NCBI GenBank assembly: GCA_903885565.1
Contig: CAISJI010000040.1
Span: 1-64,000 of the forward strand
Direction: 5' to 3'
DNA: 64,000 bases
Source of the DNA: an uncultured Planctomycetaceae bacterium
GTDB taxonomy: Bacteria; Planctomycetota; Planctomycetia; Pirellulales; UBA1268
Both the position numbers and the translations under genes were made by a program. Position 1 is the stretch's first letter, and the number at the start of each line of letters is the position of its first letter. Positions 56,963 to 64,000 of the stretch are shown here, piece after piece. The notes beneath the pieces are model-generated. The model worked only from the letters and a program-made list of their open reading frames with translations. It ran no database searches and had not been told where the DNA came from.

Positions 56963-58255
56963 ATGAGCGAGTCGACCGAGCCAGGCAGCTACTTTGTGGC
57001 GAACTATCCGCCGTTCGACCGCTGGACGGCGGCTGCGGTGCCTGCTGTGCTGGAGGCGTTTGCCGAGTCCCCCACTGCCGCGGCCCTCGGCCTCTATCTG
57101 CACGTTCCCTTCTGTCGCAAGCGGTGCAAGTTCTGCTATTTCCGTGTGTACACCGACACCTCCGCAGCGGATGTTGAGCGGTATTCCCAAGGGTTGGCCC
57201 GCGAAGCGGCGCTCGTGGCGGAGCAGCCTGCGGTAGCCGGTCGCACGTTGAAATATGTCTATTTCGGAGGGGGAACTCCTTCGTTTCTCTCCGTCAAGCA
57301 ACTGGAGAAGCTGGTCGCCGGGCTGCATGCGAGCTTTGGCTGGAACGATGCCCAAGAGGTGACATTCGAGTGCGAGCCAGGCACTCTGTCGGAGCCGAAA
57401 GTGAAGGCCCTGCGCAGCCTGGGGATGACGCGCATCTCGCTGGGAGTGGAAAATTTCGACGATTCAATTCTGGAGGCCAACGGCCGGGCCCATCTCTCCG
57501 GCGAGATCGGCCGGGCCTGGGATTGGATCAAGGCGGCCGATTTTCCCAACACGAACGTCGATCTGATCGCAGGCATGGTGGGCGAGACATTGGAGAGCTG
57601 GCAGCGCACGGTGGAGAAGACGCTGGCGCTGGAAGCCGACAGCGTCACGATCTATCAGATGGAGCTCCCCTTCAATACCACGTTCGTGCATGACGCCAAG
57701 GAGTCGGGGGCCGTTGCTCCCGTGGCCGATTGGGCGACCAAGCGTGCCTGGGTCGACTATGCCTTCAACCGCTTCACTGAGCAGGGCTATGTGGTGTCGA
57801 GTGCCTATACGCTGGTGCGCGATCCGCAGCGGGTCCATTTTCGCTACCGGGACATGCTCTGGGAGGGAAGTGATCTGCTGGCCCTCGGGGTGGCGAGCTT
57901 CGGCCACCTCTCCGGGCACCACTACCAAAACGCCACCCACTGGGATGAGTATCTGGCCGCCGTCGAGGCCGGCCGGCTGCCGGTGGTTCGCGGCCTGCGC
58001 CCCACCCCGCGGGAGTTGTTGATCCGCGAACTGGTGCTGGGGCTCAAGCGGGGATCGCTCGACGTGGAACGGCTGCGGAGCAAGTTTGGGATCGATCCGC
58101 TCAAGGAGTGGGCGGCCCAATGGCGGGCGCTTGAGCAGGAGGGATGGCTTTCGCAGGTCCACCCCGGCCCGGTGCTGTCGCGGGCCGGCCTGCTCCGGGT
58201 CGATGCCCTGTTGGCCCGGTTCTTTGAGGAACCGGGCACGCGTGTCGATGGATGA
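56963..58255 (+). CDS. HemN-like radical SAM protein (coproporphyrinogen III oxidase family)
   Basis: A 430-residue radical SAM enzyme. The SAM cluster motif is PFCRKRCKFCYF (CX3CX2C), followed by FGGGTPSFLS and FECEPGTLS, and a C-terminal HemN-like domain (ELVLGLKRGSLDVERL). Relatives act in haem synthesis, haem degradation (HutW) or cobalamin/porphyrin chemistry. The Phe after the last Cys (CYF) is typical of the HemN group. Neighbours are not haem genes, so it may be a specialised paralogue belonging to the local gene set. Confidence 0.87.
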   Translation: MSESTEPGSYFVANYPPFDRWTAAAVPAVLEAFAESPTAAALGLYLHVPFCRKRCKFCYFRVYTDTSAADVERYSQGLAREAALVAEQPAVAGRTLKYVYFGGGTPSFLSVKQLEKLVAGLHASFGWNDAQEVTFECEPGTLSEPKVKALRSLGMTRISLGVENFDDSILEANGRAHLSGEIGRAWDWIKAADFPNTNVDLIAGMVGETLESWQRTVEKTLALEADSVTIYQMELPFNTTFVHDAKESGAVAPVADWATKRAWVDYAFNRFTEQGYVVSSAYTLVRDPQRVHFRYRDMLWEGSDLLALGVASFGHLSGHHYQNATHWDEYLAAVEAGRLPVVRGLRPTPRELLIRELVLGLKRGSLDVERLRSKFGIDPLKEWAAQWRALEQEGWLSQVHPGPVLSRAGLLRVDALLARFFEEPGTRVDG

Positions 58256-58372
58256 GCCCGGCCACCCAAAAGGCCTGTCGATTTCAGGGTTACTCCCCGG
58301 AGATGCGTGCGGTTCTGATTTCAGAGGCGGCTTCCGGCCGGGCCCTGCCCCCCTTGCGAAGAGGTTCCATCT

Positions 58373-60226
58373 GTGCGTGAAACCAGCCCATCCCCCATTT
58401 CCCCGGCCCTGATGCCGGCCGCGGGGGCGGGATCCGCCGAACGCTTGGCCTGCCCGGAGTCGAAGGTTCTGCGCGAACGGCTGCGGGGCATGGCGTCCGA
58501 TACCGTCGCCGGGTGGCGGGCTGGGGAATTACCCGCCGGAGTTCGCTCCGCAGCCGGATTACGCTCCCAGGCCGTGGCACTCGTGCAGCGGGCGGGCGCG
58601 CGCCCGGAGCATGTGGGCTGGGCGATGGTGACATTGGTATCTGAATACTGGCGCGGGCGGCTGGCATCGGGGGCCTCCGGCCGCCGGCTCCTCCTGCTGC
58701 CCGATTGTCCACATGCCTCGAGCGAGGCCGCTGGGCCAGCGGTGGCGGGGAGTCAGATGCCGCGGGCATGCGGCCCCGGCTGTGGCGTGGCGAGGCTCTG
58801 GGCGGCTGCCCGCGATGGCGGGTGGGTGGTTCAGCCAACGTCAGAGGCGATTGGCGCGATCGGCAGCCTGCTCACGGGGCAGTACGACGGTATTTTGGGA
58901 GTCGCCAAGCTGGAGCATTTGCAGAAAGCCTTTGCGATGCTGCCGGCATTCTCGCTGCCAATTGCGGCGGTGCCCTTCCAGCCGGTGGGAGCGGCCGGTT
59001 CCTGTGGCAGCTGTGGCGAGGCCGCGGCTGCCGCGGCGCTCGATGTGGAATGGGTGATGGGACTGCTCGGCAGCGCTGGAGAGGCAGCGGCGGGCGCAGC
59101 AGATGAACGTCCACTGCTGAGGGAGGCAGCCGAACTGTTTGCGCCCGAGTCGCTCCAGGCTCTGGCGGAGCGGCTCGGCAGGCCGGGGGTGTTTGGCCCG
59201 ACAGCGTTGCCTGACGGCGGCCAACGGCATCCTCCGTTGGCGGCAACGGCCGGTATGGCGGGGGAATTTCTGACCCGTGGCGGCAAGTTTCTGCGCCCGT
59301 TCATCGCGCTGGCGTCGTTTGATGCGATCGTCGCCGAAGGTCCTCCCGGAAGCGTCCCGGCCCGGCGGCGGGAGGCAGTCCGGGACGCCGCCGTGGCGAT
59401 CGAGATTTTTCACAAGGCATCGCTGGTGCATGACGACATCGAAGATGCCGACGCCATGCGCTATGGCAAGCCGACGTTGCATCGGCAGCATGGTGTTCCC
59501 TCGGCGATCAATACCGGCGACTACATGCTCGGTCTGGGCTATTCGATTGTGGCCTCCCTGCCGGGTGTCGATGCCGAAACCCAGCGCGACCTGCTCGCGA
59601 TGCTGGCCGATGCCCATTTGCGTCTGGCGCAGGGACAGGGAGCGGAGTTATGGTGGCGCGATGCCAGCGACAAACGGCTCTCTCCTGAGGAGGCGCTGGC
59701 CATCTACGGTCTCAAGACATCCCCGGCGTTTGAGGTGGCTGTGGCGATGGGCATCCGGCTGGCCGGTCTGCAGCCCACTGCGGTGGGGGCAGTCGACCGC
59801 TACGCCCTCCATGTGGGCATGGGGTTTCAGGTCCTCAACGATCTCAAAGACTGGTCGGGAGATTTGGAGAACAACCGGCGGGCGGCCGGGGATCTGCTGG
59901 GAGGGCGCCCCACGCTGATGTGGGCCTTGGCCATCGAGCGGCTGCCGGCTGCAGCAGCGGAGCAGTTGTTCGAACTGGCCGCGGCGGCCGGTCGTGCGGA
60001 TGCTCCCGAGTCGCTGATCGCGGAGGCGATTGGTCAAACGCGATCCCTTTACGAAGAGGCCGGGGTGTTTGCCCGGGCGGCATCGATCGTCGAGGCCGAG
60101 CGGGCGGCGGCCCGTGCTGCGGTGGCCACCTGCCGGCAGGTTCGCCTCAGAAAGGTGCTGGAGTTCCTGCTCGATCTGGCGGTTCCGGAAAATGCTGCGG
60201 CCGAATGGACTTCGCGCCGCGGTTGA
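58373..60226 (+). CDS. Fusion: DUF116-like domain plus polyprenyl diphosphate synthase
   Basis: A 617-residue protein of two parts. Residues about 20-240 match the Cys-rich DUF116 pattern (LLLPDCPH, CGPGCGVARLW, YDGILGVAKLEHL, GSCGSCG), a putative metal-binding domain of unknown function. Residues about 270-610 are a trans-prenyl synthase: GGKFLRPFIA, first Asp-rich motif HDDIEDAD, KTSPAFEVA and GFQVLNDLKDW. In the second Asp-rich site the usual first Asp is Asn (NDLKD), which could slow or change activity. Start is GTG with GAGG 9 nt upstream. I do not know a characterised protein with this fusion. Confidence 0.85.
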   Translation: MRETSPSPISPALMPAAGAGSAERLACPESKVLRERLRGMASDTVAGWRAGELPAGVRSAAGLRSQAVALVQRAGARPEHVGWAMVTLVSEYWRGRLASGASGRRLLLLPDCPHASSEAAGPAVAGSQMPRACGPGCGVARLWAAARDGGWVVQPTSEAIGAIGSLLTGQYDGILGVAKLEHLQKAFAMLPAFSLPIAAVPFQPVGAAGSCGSCGEAAAAAALDVEWVMGLLGSAGEAAAGAADERPLLREAAELFAPESLQALAERLGRPGVFGPTALPDGGQRHPPLAATAGMAGEFLTRGGKFLRPFIALASFDAIVAEGPPGSVPARRREAVRDAAVAIEIFHKASLVHDDIEDADAMRYGKPTLHRQHGVPSAINTGDYMLGLGYSIVASLPGVDAETQRDLLAMLADAHLRLAQGQGAELWWRDASDKRLSPEEALAIYGLKTSPAFEVAVAMGIRLAGLQPTAVGAVDRYALHVGMGFQVLNDLKDWSGDLENNRRAAGDLLGGRPTLMWALAIERLPAAAAEQLFELAAAAGRADAPESLIAEAIGQTRSLYEEAGVFARAASIVEAERAAARAAVATCRQVRLRKVLEFLLDLAVPENAAAEWTSRRG

Positions 60227-60291
60227 ACCCCGCGGTGTTGTTGCCGGGCCCCGGTTGCAGCGAGGCTGCACCGCTGCGTAATCTCTTCTCT

Positions 60292-60918
60292 ATGGAATCG
60301 AATCATCCAGGCCAATCGAGCCGCGCCAAATTGCCCGGCAACCCGCCGCCAGCGGGATCGGTTGAGCGGGCGCTCCGTCTGGTGCGGCTGTTTTGTCCTG
60401 CAGTTGAGGACTTCGCGACCTTCACCGCCGCAGCCCCCGAAACAGTTCCCGCCCCTTACCGGGGACTGCTTGACCACACCAACCACATGACGGTTGTGAT
60501 GGAGCAGTTCCATGGCGAACCGCCGCACCTGCAGGTGGTGGCCCGCTGGCTGCCTGAAGCGGAGGGGCGTGGCGACTGGTATGCCCGTGAGATCCTGTTG
60601 CTTTCGGCGGCGGGAAAGGTGTGGCAGCAGGGCATCGTGCGGATCGATCTCGATCAGATCGAACCCGCCACCGCCGCCCTCATCCGCGCAGCGCACCTGC
60701 CGCTGGGACGCGTGCTCATCAACGCCGGTCTGCTCCGGGAGGTGCAGCACGTGGCGCTGGTGAAGGTGGTTCCGGGCCCCCATTTGGCAGCCCTGTTTGG
60801 CGGGGGAGAGTCGGGGGCAGTGCCCGCCGGGAATCGAGTGACGTACGGACGGGTGGCCGAGATCTCACTCGGAGGCGTGCCGGCGGTGGAGTTGCTGGAG
60901 ATCGTGGCTCCCCAGTGA
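60292..60918 (+). CDS. Chorismate pyruvate-lyase-like (UbiC/DUF98-type) protein
   Basis: A 208-residue protein resembling UbiC, which converts chorismate to 4-hydroxybenzoate. Compatible features are YRGLLDHTNHMT, ARE(I)LLLSAAGKVWQQGIVRID, HLPLGRVLINAG and the C-terminal RVAEISLGGVPAVELLEIVAP. The similarity is by pattern only. An ATG at 60205, overlapping the upstream gene by 22 bp, is an alternative start. It lies 66 bp after the DUF116-prenyl synthase gene, which suggests that an aromatic acid and a prenyl diphosphate may meet in one pathway. Confidence 0.65.
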   Translation: MESNHPGQSSRAKLPGNPPPAGSVERALRLVRLFCPAVEDFATFTAAAPETVPAPYRGLLDHTNHMTVVMEQFHGEPPHLQVVARWLPEAEGRGDWYAREILLLSAAGKVWQQGIVRIDLDQIEPATAALIRAAHLPLGRVLINAGLLREVQHVALVKVVPGPHLAALFGGGESGAVPAGNRVTYGRVAEISLGGVPAVELLEIVAPQ

Positions 60919-61516
60919 AGCGTTGCCCCTGCCGGCCGGCGGATGGAAAGACTGGCGGGGCGGCTCCGCTCCTCTGTGCCATCGCCTTCTGGAGGCCATC
61001 GCCGTGCGGGGCTGTTCGTGGTCCGTTGGCAACTGCCGCAGGGGGCAAGTGCTCTCCTCCGGGGCCCCAGAAAAATTCCGTGGGCTCCTGTAATGATTGC
61101 CCAAAGTGTTGCGCAAAAGGGGTTTGCGTTAAATGCATCGATATTGACTCACTGCGTAATCTGGCTGTACAGTTGGGCGTCAGGCAAGGATGGCAAGCAG
61201 GGTAGCGATCGTAGGGAACGGAGTTCCGGCGGTCAGAGGCCCTTGGGCTTGCCCACAGTCCGGATGTTCTGGGCTGTTTAGGGAGCCTGGATGGTTTTTT
61301 GGCGTGCCTTCCTTTTGCGGCAGTGAGACCGAGCCTTTGAGTTGGGTTGGGTTTCGGGGCTGTGGGTGGGAGTGGGCGTCTGGTTGGATTGCGGCGGTTT
61401 GGGAGTACGGCAACAAGGAGGCCTAGGTGTTCGGGGCTGTCTTTGCGGATGAGGCAAAGCCCTGGATCCCGTTTTTGACTAGCTGCACCACGGCTAGGGA
61501 GAGGGTGGTAAAGCAC
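60919..61516. other. Long leader or promoter gap before the response regulator gene
   Basis: This 598-bp gap has no credible gene. It shifts from GC-rich to more mixed composition at about 61080, contains a hairpin CGCAAA-AGGGG-TTTGCG (61112-61128) and a good promoter candidate, and then G/T-rich DNA with long unpaired runs. The response regulator mRNA would have a leader of more than 300 nt if that promoter is used. Confidence 0.45.
61144..61173 (+). promoter_or_regulatory. Candidate housekeeping promoter upstream of the response regulator gene
   Basis: TTGACT and TACAGT with an 18-bp spacer are close to sigma-70-type consensus. The next plausible gene is the HTH-response regulator at 61517, giving a leader of about 340 nt. 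The AT content here is higher than in the surrounding DNA. Confidence 0.5.
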
Positions 61517-62101
61517 ATGCAGAAAACTGTTTACACGACCGGAGAAGCAGCCAAGATTTGCAAAGTGAGTCAGCAGACGATCATTCGCTGCTTCGATTCC
61601 GGTCAGCTGAAGGGGTTTCGCGTGCCGGGCAGCCGGTTTCGTCGAATTCCCCGTGATCAGCTCTTCCTGTTCATGAGGGACAACGGCATCCCCACGGATG
61701 CTTTGGAAAGTGGTCGTCGGAAGATTCTGGTAGTCGACGACGACAACGATTTGGTCGAACTCATCACCGATGTCCTGGAGCGGGATGGTCGGTTTGAGAC
61801 TCGCAGCGTCAATAATGGATTTGATGCTGGCATGATGGTGAAGGATTATCGTCCTGATCTGATCGTGCTCGACGTCATGCTCCCCGATATCAACGGCAAG
61901 GAAGTCTGCCAGCGGGTGCGCAGCGATTCGACCATGGACGAGGTGCGTATCATCTGCATCTCCGGCATGTGCGAGCCGGACAAGATCGAGGAGCTCAAAG
62001 CCTCCGGGGCGAATGAGTTCCTGCAGAAGCCGTTTGAGGCCGAGATGCTGGTCGATCGGATCTGTGCGCTGCTGGACATCGAGTCTGTGGCGGCTGGTTG
62101 A
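61517..62101 (+). CDS. Response regulator with N-terminal excisionase-type HTH
   Basis: A 194-residue regulator with domains in the reverse of the usual order. An N-terminal MerR/excisionase-like HTH (1-60; YTTGEAAKICKVSQQTIIRC, GSRFRRIPRDQLFLFM) is followed by a REC domain (about 68-190) with acidic pair D74/D75, phospho-acceptor D119 (LIVLDVMLPDI) and Lys in EFLQKPF. The ATG at 61517 is the first start that gives the HTH intact. It overlaps the histidine kinase gene by 4 bp (TTGA), so the pair is a likely two-component system. This architecture is frequent in planctomycetes. Confidence 0.9.
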   Translation: MQKTVYTTGEAAKICKVSQQTIIRCFDSGQLKGFRVPGSRFRRIPRDQLFLFMRDNGIPTDALESGRRKILVVDDDNDLVELITDVLERDGRFETRSVNNGFDAGMMVKDYRPDLIVLDVMLPDINGKEVCQRVRSDSTMDEVRIICISGMCEPDKIEELKASGANEFLQKPFEAEMLVDRICALLDIESVAAG

Positions 62102-63408
62102 GCTCTGGTCTCGGTCGCTTGTCTCACCCGGTCGGAGGTTTTTTGGGACACTGCCAATCCTCCGGCGTGCGGCTCTTGGTGATCCCCGCGCCCTCCATAA
62201 CGCTCGCGTTGCCGGTTCCGCGCCAGGCCTGCTTAGGCCTGGCGCGGGCCGTGCTCGCCGAGGTGAGGGACGGAAGTGGGCCTGCTGGCCAGTCGGGCGA
62301 ACCGATCGCAGCGGCTTGGGCGGCACTGGCGGCTGAGTCGCCGGTGGTCGCTGTCTGGCTGGTCAGTGTCGATCCCGATGGGGCGGCAGAGGGCTCTGCC
62401 CCTGTGCGCCGTGGGGCGTTCTTTCGCAGGCTCGGCGGTGCGCTTGTCGTCGGTCAGGCTCCGCCGGAAGCGATATGCGTGGGCGAGGCTGCCTGGGAAG
62501 TGTTCGCGACTCAGTCGGCTGGGATGGGTGGTCGCAGCGTGGAGCAGACCTGCGCATCCGAGTGGCGTCAGCAGGGCTTGGAAATATGGCGCCGGATGGA
62601 GGGTGGTCAATTGCCTGTCGTGGGGCCTCCTGATCTGCCCGCCGTTTCGGTGGAAGGGAAACTGCTGGCCGACCTTCTGGCGATGGCGGCCACGCACGCC
62701 AGTCTCACGGAGAGGTTTGGCGAGTCACTCGCCGAGGCTCGCCTGGAGGCGACGAGGGAACTGGCGTATGGCGCCGGGCACGAGATCAACAATCCGCTGG
62801 CCAATATCGCCACCCGGGCCCAGTCGCTGCTGCTGGAGGAACGCGATCCTGAACGCCGCAAGCGTCTGGCCACGATTGTCGACCAGTCGTTCCGCGCGCG
62901 GGATCTGATCGGCGGCATGATGCTGTTCGCACGGCCGCCCAAGCCGCATCCGGCCGTCATCGATGTCAGCTTGATGGTGGCTGCGGTGATCGATTCACTC
63001 GCCGTTGGGGCGGCAAATCGCTCCATTCGTCTGGAATACTCTCCGCCCCCGGTTCCGCTGCCGGTCGTGGTCGATCGGGCGCAGATTGAAGAGGCGATTC
63101 GGATGGTGGTGGTCAATGCTGTTGAAGCAGTTGCGGATGGTGGCCGGGTCACGCTTCAGGCCTGCGGCCGGCAGGAGCAAGGGCGGGAGTGGTGTGCGAT
63201 CACCATTGATGACGACGGCCGGGGAATGGACCGGCAGACGGCGCAGCGGGCCTTTGATCCCTTTTTCAGTGGCCGGGAAGCCGGCCGGGGCGTGGGACTG
63301 GGGCTCTCCAAGGCCTGGGGATACGTGACCGCCGCAGGTGGCATCATCCGGATCGATTCCCGCCCCACGCAGGGAACCTGCGTGACGATTCTGGTTCCCG
63401 TTGGCTGA
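62098..63408 (+). CDS. Sensor histidine kinase, soluble
   Basis: A 436-residue kinase starting with TTG at 62098, coupled to the regulator. No membrane helix is seen; residues 1-200 may be a degenerate sensor domain. The dimerisation/phosphoacceptor region has H228 in GAGHEINNPLANI, and the ATPase domain has N-box MVVVNAVEAV, G1 IDDDGRGMD and G2 GVGLGLSKAWGYV. All catalytic boxes look intact. Its partner is probably the upstream regulator; the signal is unknown. Confidence 0.9.
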   Translation: MSSGLGRLSHPVGGFLGHCQSSGVRLLVIPAPSITLALPVPRQACLGLARAVLAEVRDGSGPAGQSGEPIAAAWAALAAESPVVAVWLVSVDPDGAAEGSAPVRRGAFFRRLGGALVVGQAPPEAICVGEAAWEVFATQSAGMGGRSVEQTCASEWRQQGLEIWRRMEGGQLPVVGPPDLPAVSVEGKLLADLLAMAATHASLTERFGESLAEARLEATRELAYGAGHEINNPLANIATRAQSLLLEERDPERRKRLATIVDQSFRARDLIGGMMLFARPPKPHPAVIDVSLMVAAVIDSLAVGAANRSIRLEYSPPPVPLPVVVDRAQIEEAIRMVVVNAVEAVADGGRVTLQACGRQEQGREWCAITIDDDGRGMDRQTAQRAFDPFFSGREAGRGVGLGLSKAWGYVTAAGGIIRIDSRPTQGTCVTILVPVG

Positions 63409-63740
63409 CCTGAGTTGTCCGTGGAAAAAGGCATCCTTGACCCTTTGGATGAAAGAGAGCCTGCTTGGTCTGCCTGCAGCAGGCTGCGCGTTAGAGTCAA
63501 CCCAAAGCCCCCGGCGTGATGAGGCCAGGGGCTAGTACGGCTGCGGCAACCAGTTTTTTACGCTTCCAAGGCGGGTGCCGGCCGTTGCCGACCTTGTCGG
63601 TACCACTGCGTTTCTCTATCCTCGCTTGGCTTCCGGTTCGCGCTCGAAGGCCCTGCCGGAAGACCCCGAGTTCAGGATGGACTTGCGGGAGCGAGACGCG
63701 GGAGTGGGTCCCGCCGGCTTGGAGCTTGGATCCGCTGTAT
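63409..63740. other. Gap before the final partial gene
   Basis: This 332-bp gap contains a short imperfect hairpin after the kinase (AGCCTGCT/AGCAGGCT, 63459-63486) and another around 63505 (AGCCCC/GGGGCT). It may hold a terminator for the kinase and the promoter of the next gene, but no strong -35/-10 pair stands out. Confidence 0.4.
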
Positions 63741-64000
63741 GACCTCCAGAGCGACCGGTATCACAGTTCACTCGACCGATGCTGGAGCGCAGGACGCCTC
63801 ATCTTCCTGCCTCGGATTGCCGGTCTCCCCCACTCCCCTGCACCACCCTGCAGCGGTTCACGAAGCCGGCCTGAGGGGCAGCGATCGTGTGGCTGATCGC
63901 CTCGGCACGGCAGGCCGGCAGGCGGCCGTCCTCGATACGGTGGGGCTCACCGCAGACTGGCTGCGACGGAACCAATACGCCGACGGCCACTGGCGCGGTC
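63741..64000 (+). CDS. Squalene cyclase/prenyltransferase-repeat protein, 5' part only
   Basis: An open frame starts at ATG 63741 and runs out of the window without a stop (86 codons seen). The first 65 residues are poorly conserved; then comes TVGLTADWLRRNQYADGHWRG, whose QYADGHW is a typical QW motif of terpene-cyclase-like (squalene-hopene cyclase, squalene oxidase repeat) proteins near their N-terminus. GGAG lies 15 nt upstream, so the start is uncertain. Full-length proteins are usually over 600 residues. It may be an isoprenoid enzyme linked to the prenyl synthase region, or a general alpha/alpha-barrel protein. Confidence 0.6.

Noticed and set aside
61190-61426. Small ORF in the leader of the response regulator gene
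   Set aside because: It has no ribosome binding site and is of biased composition (Gly/Trp-rich); likely leader DNA.

Overview
The window is GC-rich bacterial chromosome that reads as a planctomycete, most likely of the Pirellulales. The evidence is a secreted type I sulfatase, a secreted passenger-like protein ending in a PEIDPGS-type PEP-CTERM tail, multidomain secreted redox/haem/copper/EF-hand proteins, a TlpA-like thioredoxin protein with Asp-rich repeats, and response regulators with an N-terminal excisionase-type helix-turn-helix. No rRNA genes, phage genes, transposase or CRISPR array are visible. Four tRNAs are present: Gln-CTG, Ala-TGC, Ile-GAT and Val-CAC. Assignment to a lineage is inference from gene content, not from a marker-gene tree.

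Layout. 0-5 kb (minus strand): FkbM methyltransferase, sulfatase and two tandem secreted amidohydrolase paralogues. 6-14.6 kb (minus): a complete F1Fo ATP synthase operon (atpZ-like, atpI-like, atpB, E, F, H, A, G, D, C), running by start/stop overlaps into the amidohydrolases. 14.7-19.2 kb: CorA, a REC-adenylate cyclase, an unknown protein and a second FkbM methyltransferase. 20-25.9 kb: FHA-GAF-PP2C phosphatase, uvrB with a coupled ComEA-like gene, nadC. 26-31.8 kb: rpsU, a cyclic-nucleotide-binding MscS channel followed by a class II cyclic nucleotide phosphodiesterase, typA and a GGDEF-like protein. 31.8-38.2 kb: tRNAs, TlpA-like protein, BON protein, a lipoprotein and two TatA-family genes. 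38.5-45.4 kb: the PEP-CTERM protein, a redoxin/haem/copper protein and a coupled RND/MMPL permease. 45.7-53.9 kb: glycine-rich RRM protein, rpsR, thioesterase, ABC exporter, heptosyltransferase-like enzyme and an EamA-like transporter. 54-55.8 kb: queE, queC and divergent queF (queuosine precursor synthesis). 55.9-60.9 kb: a co-oriented group of TIM-barrel isomerase, HemN-like radical SAM protein, DUF116-polyprenyl synthase fusion and chorismate-lyase-like protein. 61.5-64 kb: HTH-response regulator with coupled histidine kinase, then the start of a squalene-cyclase-like gene cut by the window edge.

Genes that may work together. (i) The REC-cyclase, the cNMP-gated MscS-type channel and the adjacent phosphodiesterase could make, sense and destroy cAMP. 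(ii) The 55.9-64 kb block combines prenyl diphosphate synthesis, a chorismate-lyase-like enzyme, a radical SAM enzyme and a terpene-cyclase-like start, and is the best candidate for an undescribed pathway. (iii) The redoxin/copper protein and RND permease overlap and should be co-translated.

Intergenic DNA is unusually structured. A composite ~370-bp A-B-A repeat occurs twice, with solitary A units elsewhere. A family of hairpin repeats shows compensatory base changes between copies. Tandem repeats of 156, 35 and 46 bp lie in other gaps. These repeats, which no annotated gene explains, are the other main candidate for new biology.
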